From Gnetum montanum (taxonomy: Eukaryota > Streptophyta > Gnetopsida > Gnetales > Gnetaceae), in NCBI GenBank assembly GCA_015680685.1, contig MNCI01026912.1:678542-742541 (forward strand): DNA of 64,000 nt, written 5' to 3'. The translations under genes and the position numbers were made by a program. The notes under the pieces were generated by a model. The model was not told where the DNA came from, made no database searches, and was given only the letters and a program-made list of their open reading frames with translations. Positions 10,033 through 21,816 of this stretch are shown here, piece after piece. Position 1 is the first letter of the stretch. Each line of letters begins with the position of its first letter.

Positions 10033-12498
10033 AAGTGTCTACATTAAATGCATAGATGAGATGAAGCAAATCCATTGTCAACTCTCTGATGAACTTGATG
10101 ATACCAATTGGGGAGAGTTGGAGATCCTTGAAAGTTTTAAATAGGAGCCCCTTGAGTTGAAAAATTTGCCTACTAGAATGAAGTATGCTCTCTTAAAAAA
10201 TGGCAAGCTGGTTATTATCAATGTCAATCTTGCTCCTACACGGAAAAAGAAACTATTGGAGGTGGTCAACAAATGACCAACAACATTTGTTTAGTCATAT
10301 CTTGAACTCACTGGAATTGATCCTAGGATATGCCAACATCGCATCTAACAAATCCTTTCATTAAGCTAAAGAGGTAGTTGCAGCGCAGTTGAATTCCAAA
10401 TTAAAGTAGATTGTGAAAGAAGAGATTGAACAACTCCTAAAGGTGGTGTTCATATATCCCATTGTAGATAGAAAGTGGGTTAGCCCACTTGTGATAGTGC
10501 CATAGAAAGATGGAAAATGAAAGGTCTACATCAATTTCAAGTTGTTGAACATGGCAACATATAAAGATCATTTTTTGTTATCATTTGTGAACCAAGTGTT
10601 GGACATAATTTATGAGCATTGCTACTACAACTTTCTAGATGGTTATAGTGGCTATAACCAAATTCAAATCACATTAGAAGATTAAGCCAAAACCAAATTC
10701 ACAAGTCCCTAGGGGACTTTTGCACATAGAAAGATGTTGTTTGACTTATGTAATGCCCTTGCCACATTCCAACACCTTGTCCTAAGCATTTTCCAACACT
10801 AGATGGGTAGTGGGATGAAGGTCTTCATGGATGACTTCTCCATTTATGGGGCTACATTTGAGAAAGCACTAGACTATCATGAGTAAGTGTTGAAAAGGTG
10901 TGTGGAGAAAAATCTTAGGCTTCACTAGCAGAAAAGCCACTTAATGGTCCAAGAAGGCATTATGTTGGGACACTGAATTTTAGAGAAAGGGATCAAGGTA
11001 GACCCTAAAAAAATAAGGGTCATCTAAGGAATTACCAGCTATCTAGAAATTGTTAAAGATGTGAGGTCATTCCTTGGACATACTAGCTACTTCTAGTGAT
11101 TCATTGAGAATGTCCCTAAGGTTGCAAAATCATTGGTAGAGTTGACAAAGAAGGATGATTTGTTTGTCTAGACTAAGGAATGTGAATGTGCATTCCAACA
11201 GCTAAAGAAAAAGCTTGCGGAAACTCTAATTTTATGAGCACCTAATTGGTCCAGATCCTTTTATATCATGATAGATGCTTTCAATTATGCCTTGGGAGCC
11301 ATGCTTATGTACTTGGACAATCAAAAACATCCTTACTATATCCACTGTGTGAGCAAAAGCATTGTGGGTGCATAGCTGAACTACACCACAATAGAAAAAG
11401 AAATAATGGTAGTGTTATTTGCCTTGGAGAAATTTAGGCACTATGTGCTTGGGTACAAGGTATTCATGCACATAAAACATAGTGCAATTCAATTCTTGAT
11501 GAATAAAACAACAATGAGTACCCATGTCATATAGTGGTTGGTGATCTTACAAGAATTCAATATTATAATGATAGATCAAAAGGGAATTAAGAACATGGTT
11601 ACTGACCACTTGTCTTGGTTCAGATGGGATAAAAAAGAGGAGAAGAGCCCATTATCAAATCAATTTCTTGATGAACTCCTCTTTGCTAATGTTATAACTG
11701 AACAAATGCCTATTGCAACCAACTAGTACGATGGCATTCTCACCTATCTTCTTACTCAGAAGATGCCATAAGAGTGGTATAATAAGAAGAAACAAAAATT
11801 TCTTCACTAGGTGAAACACTTCATGAAAATCAATAAACATCTTTACATGTTGTGTGCCAATGGCTTGGTTCGTTGCTATGTACCTGATACTGATCAGTTG
11901 CATGTGCTCCAAGACGCTCATGAGGGCCCTTGTAAGGGCCACTATGTTGGGAGATGCATGACCATTAAGATCCTCATGGCAAGGTATAATTAGCCAACAC
12001 TTTTCAAGGATGCTCACCACTTCATCTACTTCTGTGAATGCTGCCAATGTGATGGTGGAATGATTACTTGTATGGAGGGACCTCAACAATGGATCTAATC
12101 ATTGGAGCCCTTTAATATTTAGGGAATTGACTTCATGGATCCCATCACACCCATGTCAAATGGAAAGGTGTACATCATAGTCACTGTTGACTATTGTACA
12201 AAATGGGTAGAAGTTGAAGCTGTCACTGATTGCACATCTTCCATGACTACTTGGTTTGTGTAACAATATGTTGTAAATAGGTTTGGGATGCCATGTGCAC
12301 TTAATTCTGATAATGGTACTCATTTCACAGGCACTACCTTTCGAAAGCTCATGTAATGATTAGGGGTTAAACATAAATTAACAACACCCTGCTATCCCCA
12401 AGCCAACAGTTGAGCTAAGGTCACGAATAGGGAGATCATAAAAGTACTAAAAAGAACTATTAGTAAATATAGGAGGAATTGGAGCACAAAATTCAATG
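10033..12498 (+). pseudogene. pol of element C, inverted segment (RT, RNase H, integrase)
   Basis: The block starts at the position matching 16695 of element A. RT motifs are readable around 10460-10870, with the FMDD catalytic motif at 10824-10835. The RNase H-like segment (11240-11620) and the integrase zinc-binding and core segments (11900-12498) follow, with an SDNGTHF motif near 12307 and a disturbed glutamate region near 12410. Stops include 10683, 10710 and 11373; all three have a stop at the same codon in element A. The frame is cut at 12498 by insertion of element A and resumes at 25793. Not functional. Confidence 0.8.
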
Positions 12499-12503
12499 AT
12501 GCC
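12499..12503 (+). repeat. left target-site duplication of element A
   Basis: ATGCC, paired with ATGCT at 25788-25792. Five base pairs is the expected duplication length for Ty3/gypsy integrases. Confidence 0.75.
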
Positions 12504-13427
12504 TGATGAGTTGCGTTAAGTTAGTTGTGTAGATGAGGCCTCATCGATGTGGCCTCATCAATGAGGCCTAGTCGATGCATCTTACCATGTGTCAACGAGA
12601 CCTTGTTGATGTAGTATCATGTGTCGACTATAAATACGCACTTGCAGCTGCATTTATGGCATAAGTAGATTGTAGTTGCAGCAGAGCTCTTGCATTTTTT
12701 CCATTTGAAATTTAGAATTTTTTCCCCAAGTGCCCACAGTAGGAGTTATTGAGTGTACAAATCTTTATTTGAGCATTGTTGTACCTACGCATGACAGTGT
12801 GTGCAGCAATAAAGATTAGCTTTCTAATAAACCTTGCAACACTTTGGATAGATTAGCTATTTCATTTATGAAAATACTATTCTCAATTATTTATTAAATG
12901 TTTTCAATTAGTTATTAAATATTTTTCAGTTATTATGTTAATGAGGCAATTGAGTGAGATAGCTTACACACACAAGTACGACTGCTTCGAGCATAACACA
13001 TATTCGCTTGTAATCCTAGTAGCGTTATTTCTTGGTACGCCTAGTAGTGTAGTGCTTGGTTGCCTAGCAACGAATACATGGGTTCGGGACATGTACGAAA
13101 AGTGGGATTAGATGCTTATGTTAGGATTAGTTAAATGCTAATTAATTAATTAATTAAGATTAGTTAATCAAATTCATTTTTATCTACATTTCAAGCACCC
13201 AACTATAAAACATAAAAATGATAAAAATTGAATACCTCAGTTACACTTAACCATACCAATGAACATCACAAGTGTAATTGGGAAGACAACGATTGACCTT
13301 AAGGCTAGATTCACTTCCTAAAGGGCTAGTGCATTGGAAATGATAAAGTTTGTGGAATTTGATTGGATTTCACATGAAGGCTTTGTGATTTGTATGGATG
13401 GACATAGGGGTACCTCGCTACTCATCA
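12504..13427 (+). repeat. 5' LTR of element A
   Basis: U3 carries a near-perfect 28-bp palindrome built on GAGGCCTCATCGATG (12532-12559) and a TATA box (TATAAATA, 12629-12636). Downstream are the conserved CAGTAGGAGT phrase near 12740 and an AATAAAG polyadenylation signal near 12811. It ends in the family-wide GCTACTCATCA. Confidence 0.9.
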
Positions 13428-13447
13428 TTAGCACCATTGCCAGGAAC
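13428..13447 (+). other. primer-binding site of element A (tRNA-Asp type)
   Basis: TTAGCACCATTGCCAGGAAC directly follows the 5' LTR. It matches the plant tRNA-Asp-type site used by Athila elements apart from transitions. The less altered copy in element E supports the assignment. Confidence 0.7.
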
Positions 13448-13589
13448 TTTGTTTGTGGAACATGTGTTATTTAGGTCTAAGTGAATACCATTATATCATT
13501 ATACAAACCTAAAGGTCAATATCATTCCCACTATACATAAAATTATAAAAGCACACTGACAATTTTATTTTGTTTTGCAAATTTTCTTC

Positions 13590-14046
13590 TTCTTCTTATA
13601 AGCATGAAGATACCAAACCACTAGTCCCATAAGAATGCAAGGTGGTATACACTCATCCAGATGAGTTTGTGCCAAATTTCACCTTCATCCTACATTAGGA
13701 TGAATAGCTATGATGGCATGATATGAAGGGCAACACTATCTTGCCCCCTGATCAATCTATGCCTGGGATGCTATTCAAAACCCTTAAGAAGTTAGGCATA
13801 GTAGATCTTCACAAAGAATACGTTGTGGATGGATATAACGCTCAGAACTACTATCTCACTAAAACACAATGTAAACGAGATCAATGTCAAGAGAAATTCC
13901 ATGAAGCTACAAAGGGAAAACATTATACCAATCCCTTGTTCCTACTACACCAAGATGATAATGAGGATCCTCCCTTGAAAGGTTCTCAACATGAAGATTC
14001 TCCACCCCCTGTTACAGATGGTGAGGGTGTGAACCTGACCTTGTGA
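13590..14046 (+). pseudogene. leader coding region before gag, element A
   Basis: An open stretch (13723-14046) extends upstream through stops at 13696 and 13705. It aligns with 31270-31680 of element D: both show Y.HPD, FTF.LH, ML...L...GI..L..EY. E has no counterpart between PBS and gag. It may be the amino end of gag or a separate small ORF. Function unknown. Confidence 0.5.
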
Positions 14047-15850
14047 TCGACTATTCATAGATTGGATTAAGGAAAAAGTGATAGCCAAGGTAGGGACTCG
14101 GGCAAGCATCACAATAGTAAGGGATCTAAGGATGGAGATTGTAATAAGTGTAAGAGTGGTGGTAGACACCGTGGTGGTGGTGGTAGTCCACCTTCCTCTT
14201 CATCTTCTTCATTCAATTTCAAACATTCCTCTTCATTTGACGGTTCTCATGGAAGCTTATGTCAAAACAACCATGATGAAGGTGATTAGCGAAACACAAT
14301 GACTATGAAGGTCACCAAAATCAAAGGGGTGGTCAAAACCATCATTGATGTCATTGATGTAGCGATGATGATTAACCCTTATTGGGGAGTCAAAGTATGC
14401 TCAACATTGTGAAGGTAGTAAAAATCCCAACCAGGCATATGAAGGATAGCTAGATCAAGTGCCTAGATATGAACAATATCCCAAGATTTGAGGGGGGATA
14501 CAATTATGATTTGTAGACACATCTACAAGCTTTTCAAGATGCTTGTGCCTTACATAACATAGAGAATGAGTGGTAGAAACCAAACTTTTTCTAAGGACAC
14601 TCATTAAGAAAGTTGATACTGGTCCTTAGAGCTGGAATCTATCCATAGATAGAGTACCATGTTAGAACTATTCAATGACAAATATTAGATGTACTATAGA
14701 GTGTCTAATCTAAGAAGGAAAATACAAGGCTAGAAATAAGGAGCACATGAACCCTTGGATGTTGCCATGGGCTGATACTATTTACTCCTACACCAATGCC
14801 CTGACCATGGTTATTCTCAAAGAAAACAACTTCATGACATCGTAGACGGGCTTAGAGTTGAAATAAGAAGAACCCTTGGGGTGTATGCCTAAGGAAGATT
14901 ATCTAAACTAAGAGCTCATCAGATCCAAAGGTTAATTAAGTAGGTAGCAAAAGAAGAAGGTGAGCTATGAAAAAGGGAAAGTGCTGAAGAGTATAATAGG
15001 AACCTATCCATTAGGAAACGAGAGGTCCAATTTTATGACAAGGAGGAATTACCACTTGATGAAGTGGTGAACAGAAAGACATTGCCTATTCAAAAATATA
15101 TTTTTGACATTTTGGCCAAGGTTGATAAGTTATGAGACTCTTTGGATGAAAAATTTCAAATCGCTTTGAAGATTGCTAAAGAATTCAAAGAGAAAAATAG
15201 TGATCATAATATACAGGAGGCGAAAAGAAGCTAAATGTACCTACCAAAGAGGTAAGGGCAAAGCTACTATAGTAGAGGAGGTTGTGGAGTCTGACTTTGA
15301 TGATGAAACTAAATGTGACATATGCCAATATGAACATCCAAAGGGATGTTGCCTTGTGGTGTCATACTTACAAGAGACTAGAGTGTACGCATTGAATCCT
15401 CACCTAGCACATAGGCAATTTCCAAGACAACTACCTTACCCTCAAGGTAGTCCAAGGCAGTTTCACCAACAGTAATAAGCTTACGCAAGTGGAACTCATC
15501 CACAACCTTATGAACAATACCAATAGTGGTACCAACCATAATCGTGGGGAATGCCACCACCAAGGCAGCAGTACCCTTATAGGAAAATAGATCCATATGG
15601 GTACTATGTTCAGTAGCCTGTCTCCCCTAGAAGTTTTGCAAGTCATGCATCATTCTAGCATCACTATTACCCTCTAGAGTACCATCGAACACATTCACCA
15701 TTGACTTAAGGGAAAAACCCATATTTGTATCCTTATCATTCTTCACATCCCTCTACACCTACACCTCCACCTTTAACCTAATTACCTCCTACTTTGTCTA
15801 TGCAGGGTGAGATTCCTCCATAGTCACAACAATGAAATGCTATAAGGGTT
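14047..15850 (+). pseudogene. gag: gag of element A
   Basis: Structural (capsid/nucleocapsid) region of the element. The capsid-like part runs from about 14450 to 14960 (NIPRFEGGYNYDL; HLQAFQDACALHNIEN) and aligns with D and E. A serine/histidine-rich linker lies at 14070-14240. The knuckle at 15314-15352 reads CDICQYEHPKGCC, a CX2CX3HX4C pattern, followed by a Pro/Gln-rich tail. Many stops and at least two frame changes make it non-coding today. Confidence 0.7.
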
Positions 15851-16600
15851 GTATACTCACAACTGGTTTTTCAACCAAGTGGTTTGGATAATCGATCAAG
15901 GAAACAACCCTTCTTCTGGCCCAGTAATCCTCTCTAGCCCTCAACCTACTCTGGTTGAATGTCCTACATCTCCATCACCCTCATCCTCTTCATCAAATAC
16001 CTTCAAGTGCCCTTCAAATCAAGTGCTACATAGGATCTGCACTGTAATGCTAACTCATGCTGTTTCTAATTGGATCAAGGCTGGCAATCTTCCTACAAAA
16101 AGATTTGATCTAGGAAGTCCACTCATTTATCTTTAGATTGCTGGACAAGAGCCATGCAAGGCTCTTCTTAACTTTGGTTCCAGAGTTAACTTCATCTCCC
16201 ATGATATGTATAAGGCTTGAAACCTACCACCTCTTAATAAGAGCAACATATGTCTAGAATTAGCAGATTAGTTGATTACTGTTCCTTTGGGATTAGTAGA
16301 GGACATTGTGACCACAGTTGGTGGGTGGTCCTATCCTAATGATTTTTTTGGTAATCAAGGTGGACAACTGCAAAAGTGACTTCCCCATCATCATGGGAAG
16401 TGCTTAGTTAAGCACAATCGACGTGCAAATGGGTATAAGGGACCTATCTCTTGAAATATCTAAAGAAAATGAGCTAGGAAAGATTGAGAAGAAGCATATT
16501 CCATGCATCGCGTACAGTGATAATGGGCGTAATTGTGTGCATAAGATTTGGTCAATCAAGAGCACATACATTAAAGCATGTAATTAGTGTGTGTAAGAGA
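15851..16600 (+). pseudogene. protease (retropepsin) of element A
   Basis: The region after the gag tail aligns with the protease regions of C and D (ALL.F.S.VNFIS; then GDFPIIMG and ...GIRDLSLEI). The active-site Asp-Ser-Gly, readable in C as DSG, is altered in A to Asn-Phe-Gly near 16170, so the copy would be catalytically dead even without its stops. Confidence 0.65.
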
Positions 16601-16689
16601 TCAATATTCAAATGTGTCTGTATCTAGTAGCCACAAAATAGGAGGGCACCTAGTGGCTAATAGCTAATTCAGATAGTAGCATAATATGC

Positions 16690-18330
16690 ATGGAGCTAAT
16701 TGAGAGCCTAACATGTGCATATGTTGAAGGCATGGAAAAAATTGAACAAGTTCATTCCCAACTCTTTCATAAAGATGATGATAATTGTTGGGGAGAGTTG
16801 GAAATCCTTGATCACTTCAAGCAAGATCCCTTAGAACTAAAAACTTTACCAATTGGTATGGAGTATGCATTTTTAAAGAATAGTAAACCGGTCATCATTA
16901 ATGTCAAACTTGCTCTTGAGCTGAAAGAAAAGTTTTTGAAAGTGGTGAATAAATGGTCAATAGCTTTTGCTTGGTCATATCCTGAGCTAATAGGAATCCA
17001 TCCAAGGATATGTTAGCATCACATCTACACTGACTAGGCCATGAAGTCTAAAAGGCAGTTGCAGAGGCGATTGAATCCCAAACTAAAGCAAATAATCAAG
17101 GAGGAGATAGAGCAAATCCTCAAGGTAGGGTTCATCTATCCAATCATGGATAGTGAGTGGGTTAGTCCACTCGTAATTGTAGCAAAGAAGGATGGCAAAT
17201 GGTAGGTTTGCATCGACTTTAGGTTGTTAAATATGGCAACATTTAAGGATCACTTTCCTTTGCCATTTGTGGATCAAGTATTAGACACCATAGTTGGGCA
17301 TTGTTATTATAGCTTTTTGGATAGTTATAGTGGCTACAACCAAATCCAAATTGTGCAAGAGGATTAGGCCAAGACAACATTCACGAGTCCCTAGGGGACT
17401 TTTTCTTTGTGCAATGCCCTTGCAACATTTCAACGTTTGGTCCTTAGTATCTTTCAATAGCAAATCGGTAGTGGCGTTGAAGTCTTCATGGATGACTTTT
17501 CCACCTATGGAGCTACCTTTGAGCAAGCCTTGGACCAACTTAAATAAGTGTTGAAGAGATCTGTTGAGACAAACCTATGGCTCAACTAGTAAAACAACCA
17601 TCTCATGGTCCAAGAAGGTATTGTGCTAGGGCACCGGATTTCACAAAAAGGGATTGAGGTAAAACTAGAAAAAATAAGGGTCATCCAAGGAATAACATGT
17701 CAACCAGAGACTGTTAAAGATGTTCGGTCATTCCTTGGATACACTAGCTACTACTGGTAATTCATAGAGAATTTCTCTAAGATTGCAAAGCTTTTGGTAG
17801 AGCTTACAAAGAAATATGCACCTTTTATCTGGACCAAGGAATGTGAACATGTGTTTCAAAAAATCAAGGAGAAACTCATAGAAACACCAATCCTACGAGC
17901 ACTAGACTAGTCCAAACCTTTTCATATCATGATAGATGCATCTAACTATTCCTTGGAAGTAATGCTCACATAGATGGATGATAAGAAACGTCCATATTAC
18001 ATCCACTACGCGAGCCAAAGCATTGTGAGAGCATAGTTAAACTACACCACCATAGAGAAAGAACTAATGGTAGTGGTGTACGCACTAGAAAAGTTTAGGT
18101 ACTATGTGCTTAGTTAAAAATTATTTGTGCATATAGATCACAATGCAATTCACTTCCTCATGAACAAGTTGACAGTGAGCCCTTGTGTTATACGGTGGCT
18201 TGTGATCTTCCAGAAATTCGATCTCACTATGGTAGATCAAAAAGGGACCAAGAATGTGGTTGCTGACCACCTCTCTTACTTAAGATGGGATAATAAAAAG
18301 GAGGAGAGCTCGCTCTCTGATCAGTTTCTA
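16690..18330 (+). pseudogene. pol: reverse transcriptase and RNase H of element A
   Basis: An open start (16690-17016) precedes the RT. RT motifs are SEWVSPLVIV (about 17152), VCID (17209), and F-M-D-D at 17485-17496. Six codons are missing before LCNALATFQ (about 17405). RNase H-like motifs follow at 17930-18320, including LNYTTIEKELMVVVYALEKF (18037-18096) and HIDHNAI (18130). Stops at 17365, 17392 and 18034 are shared in position with element C. Integrase follows without a break. Confidence 0.85.
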
Positions 18331-19690
18331 GATGAACTCCTCTTTACTAGAGTAATAAGTGAACAAACACCTACAAAAGCAATATGGTATAATGACATCC
18401 TCACATATCTTCTCACTCAAGAGATGCCACAGGATTTGGATTTTAGGAAGAAGCAAAAATTTCTTCATCAAGCCAAATATTTCATGGAAATCAATGGATA
18501 CCTTTACAAGGTGTGTGCTAATGGCCTGATTCGTTGGTGTGTCATTGACAAAGATCAACTACGCATTCTCCAAGATGCTCACAAAGGACCTTGCAAAGGC
18601 CACTATGTAGGGATATGCATGGCCATAAAAATCCTGATGGCAAGATACTATTGGCCCATAATCTTTAGGGACACCCACTAGTTCATTGTCAACATTGTCA
18701 ACATGATGGGGGGATGACCACTCACATGGAAGGTCCTCAACAGTGGATTCAACCACTAGAACCTTCAACATATGGGACATTGACTTCATGGGTTCCATCG
18801 CATCCATGTCCAATGGAAAGGTGTATATTATAGTAGCATTTGACTACTACAAAAAATGGGTAGAAGTAGCAACTGTTATTGATTATACATCATCCACTAT
18901 TACAAAATTTATACAACAAAATATCGTGAATAGGTTTGGAATGCCATGTTCACTACTTTCTGATAATGGAACTCATTTCACAGGTGCCACATTTAGAAAA
19001 TTAATGTAACACTTGGAGGTAGAACATAAATTAACAACACCTTACCAGCCCCAAGCTAATGGTCAAGTAGAGGTAACCAATTGGGAGATTACAAAAATAC
19101 TAACATGAAGCATTAGCACATATAGGAAGGACTGGAGTGCAAAACTTAACGATGCTCTCTAGGCTTATTGTTCAACTTGGAAACTTCCTATTGTCTATTC
19201 TCCCTACGAGTTAGTGTACGGAAAAATTCCAATGCTCCTAATCCAATTTGAGCTTTGTACGCTCTCAATGGCCTGTGATCTGAACCTTGACCTAAGTCTA
19301 ACATAGAAGTAAAGATTGATCAATTTGAACATGTTAGACAAAAATCAATTACTGGCCCCATCGTTGAATGAGATGAGCAAGGCATTCAACAAGTAATGGC
19401 ATGACCTTAGAATTAGGAAAGTAAAACTTCAACCAAGAGATAAGGTTCTTTACTGGAACCCCACACATGTACCCCAAAAGAAAAAATTCCAAACATTGTG
19501 AGAGGGACCTTGTGTCATTGATCAAACCTTTTCCTCTGGGGCCATGATAATTTACAAACTTGATAGCCCAAATAAAAAGTAGTTGGTCAACATCCAACAA
19601 GTGAAACCTTTCCTCAAACTAAGACAAGTCAGTGTAAGCACCACCTCAATAGCTAGAAAACCATGTTCTATTTTTTGGATCTCCTCCTTC
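18331..19690 (+). pseudogene. integrase of element A
   Basis: The best-preserved coding part of the element: 18127-18681 is open for 184 codons. A zinc-binding segment (H...GHYVG near 18577-18610) is followed by the catalytic core with IDFMG (about 18778), SDNGTHF (about 18958) and the Glu in NGQVEV (about 19060), the D-D-E triad of retroviral-type integrases. A frameshift lies near 18700 and stops follow later. The C-terminal part (about 19390-19640) is alignable with C, D and H. Confidence 0.85.
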
Positions 19691-19697
19691 AAACTCA

Positions 19698-19715
19698 ATC
19701 ATGGGGGAGATGGCC
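19698..19715 (+). other. second polypurine-like motif after pol, element A
   Basis: ATCATGGGGGAGATGGCC directly follows integrase. The motif is at the same place in C (26311-26330), D (49120-49137) and H (60158-60178, minus). It could be a central polypurine tract or a relic of an ancestral 3' end. Confidence 0.5.
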
Positions 19716-21290
19716 ATATGTGCTGACCATTACCATGGCCTCTCAGTTTTTCTACCTTTTTGTTTTTCACATTTTTGATTGTACAAATTTTTGATTTTTG
19801 ATTTTTTCTAATTTTACACCATCTTTAGTACCTTTAAACTTTATTGATTATTTTACACTTTCTTATATATTTTACTTTATTTTGCTTTCTTTTGTTTAAG
19901 TGATGTTTTTTCATTTTTGCTAATAAATTTGCTTTATTTTCACTAGACATAGTGCCGCTGTTGTTATTTACTAATGATGGTTTGTGCTTAATATGTGATT
20001 GTTAATGTCTGGTTTCTATTTTTGAATTCTAATGTCTGATGAGTTTAACATGGTTTATTTTTCATGGAATAGGCAATGAGCCCACATCATTCGCCCATCC
20101 AATGAACTCTATAGCTTTTATTATTTTAGGAATTTGAGGTCCCTTTTCATTAAAGAAACTTTTAATCAATTGGTGACCTTGGTAGTTCCAAAATTAGGAA
20201 GGATTCAAAGGTTTGTAAAGGGTGTGACTTCAAGGGGACTCAATACTCTTTGTACTCTTCTACTTACTTGAGTGCTTGAGTGTTTTTCACAGACTTTTTA
20301 TAGTTCCACACCAACCACTAATAGGAAGACAAATAACATTGTTGCATGGTGTGGTTCCCATCCAAAAGAAAAAACCACAATGGGAATTCAAAGCACAGCC
20401 CTTCAACATAAATAAGTCCTCGCATGGTGTGGTTCCCATTTCAAAAAAAATAAAAAAGGAAGAAAAGAACAATGAAAATTCAAAGCACACCACTTGGACA
20501 AGTAAATGGGCCACAAGCAGTAGTTATGGGATTTGAACAACATGTACTTATGCCTAAAGGTTCCCTTTAACTAAGGCCCTCTCTCTCTTACTTCCTACTT
20601 CTCTTTTTTCCTTATGTGGAACGATGGTTGTTTTGTGGAGGCACTCTTGTGTCTTAAGTGAGTGGATCAGTCTTAGAGTGGCGATGCAAAGTCATTGAAA
20701 GTGGATGGTTTCAGTTTGGACTAAGGATGGAACTTCTTAGGTCATTTTAACCACAAATTCCACAAGGGACTTCTTATGGTCTCAATTTGGAAGTCCATTC
20801 CACCTTCTTTATCATCCATCCATGTTGTTGTAACTCATCTCACTGTTGAGTTCTATGTTATGTTCTATGTCTTAATTTGATGTGTTGGGATTCTTGAGTG
20901 GATTCTTTTGGGTTGGTCTTTAACTCTTCATGATCATTAAATTAACTATGGGGCCCATGAACTCCTTAGTTGAGGTTATGTAAGGGCAAAAAGGACATGA
21001 GCCTGCTATGGGGAGGACCCACTTGAATAGCTCTTGGCTTGATTAGTTAAGGTTCCTTACCTTTGACATTGCTATAATCCTATCTTTCACATTTTCCATT
21101 ATGTAAACTACTTAGTACTCCTTAATCTTTCATTTATTCATCCACTAAATCAATTTTTCTTTGTTTTTTAAAATTTATGAGCTTCAACACCCTCTTCTCA
21201 TGTTTTCATAATATTCTTAGTCTTTTGAGCTTTCATTTGATCCCAACTTCATCCAAAAATTCCTTGTATTTTCATAGTTTAACCAAGTCA
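19716..21290 (+). other. 3' noncoding region of element A with conserved boxes
   Basis: No coding sequence. The box GCATGGTGTGGTTCCCAT occurs twice (20344 and 20422), in a tandem duplication with a period of about 78 bp. A second box at 20980-21027 contains GGACATGAGCCTGCTATGGG then GAGGACCCACTTG; it is the most conserved noncoding stretch across elements A, C, D, E and H. Confidence 0.6.
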
Positions 21291-21754
21291 ATGGTGATCG
21301 TTGGCTGCGTCGACGAGGCCTCATTGACGTAGTGCTTAGATCCTATATATATTGTCAAGCACTTAGGAATTTTTTATCATTTTCTCATAACACATGAGGA
21401 GTTTTTGTAAATTTTCATAGCCCAAAAGCTTCCAGAGGTCATAACTTCCCAACCGTTTGTCCAAATCACTCCATTTTTTGATCCTATGCTTACTAGAGGT
21501 AACATCTTTATCATGGGGGCTGCAAACCTAAAGGTTTCCAATGAAAAATTGATGAAATTTTTTGGAAATTTTCCTAACTTCCCTAAAGGGTTAACAACCT
21601 TAACCATATATAAACATCAACTTTTTCCCAAGTTAACCCTTCCAACAACATTCAGGATGATTTATTAATGATAATACATAAATAATGATAATTAGATTAA
21701 TTAAATCAACTGTAATCACAACTTAGTCAAGCGTAACTATCCTCAAGAGTTAAG
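21291..21754 (+). promoter_or_regulatory. internal promoter-like region and leader, element A
   Basis: GACGAGGCCTCATTGACGTAG (21311-21331) is followed by TATATATAT at 21344. The 5' LTR U3 has GATGAGGCCTCATCGATGTGG, four transitions apart; the spacing from such a module to the TATA box is similar in the LTR (12594-12636). The leader that follows aligns with that of C. Confidence 0.55.
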
Positions 21755-21816
21755 GTATGCCAATTTTTTTAAGGTTACACAATGATTGCTAATCCATGGT
21801 CTTATTGTGATTATAG
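21755..21816 (+). other. 62-nt intron-like segment abutting the 3' ORF start, element A
   Basis: Donor TTAAG|GTATGCC, branch-like TTGCTAATCC, acceptor GATTATAG, followed directly by ATGG. Length and position match five other elements in the window. Confidence 0.6.
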
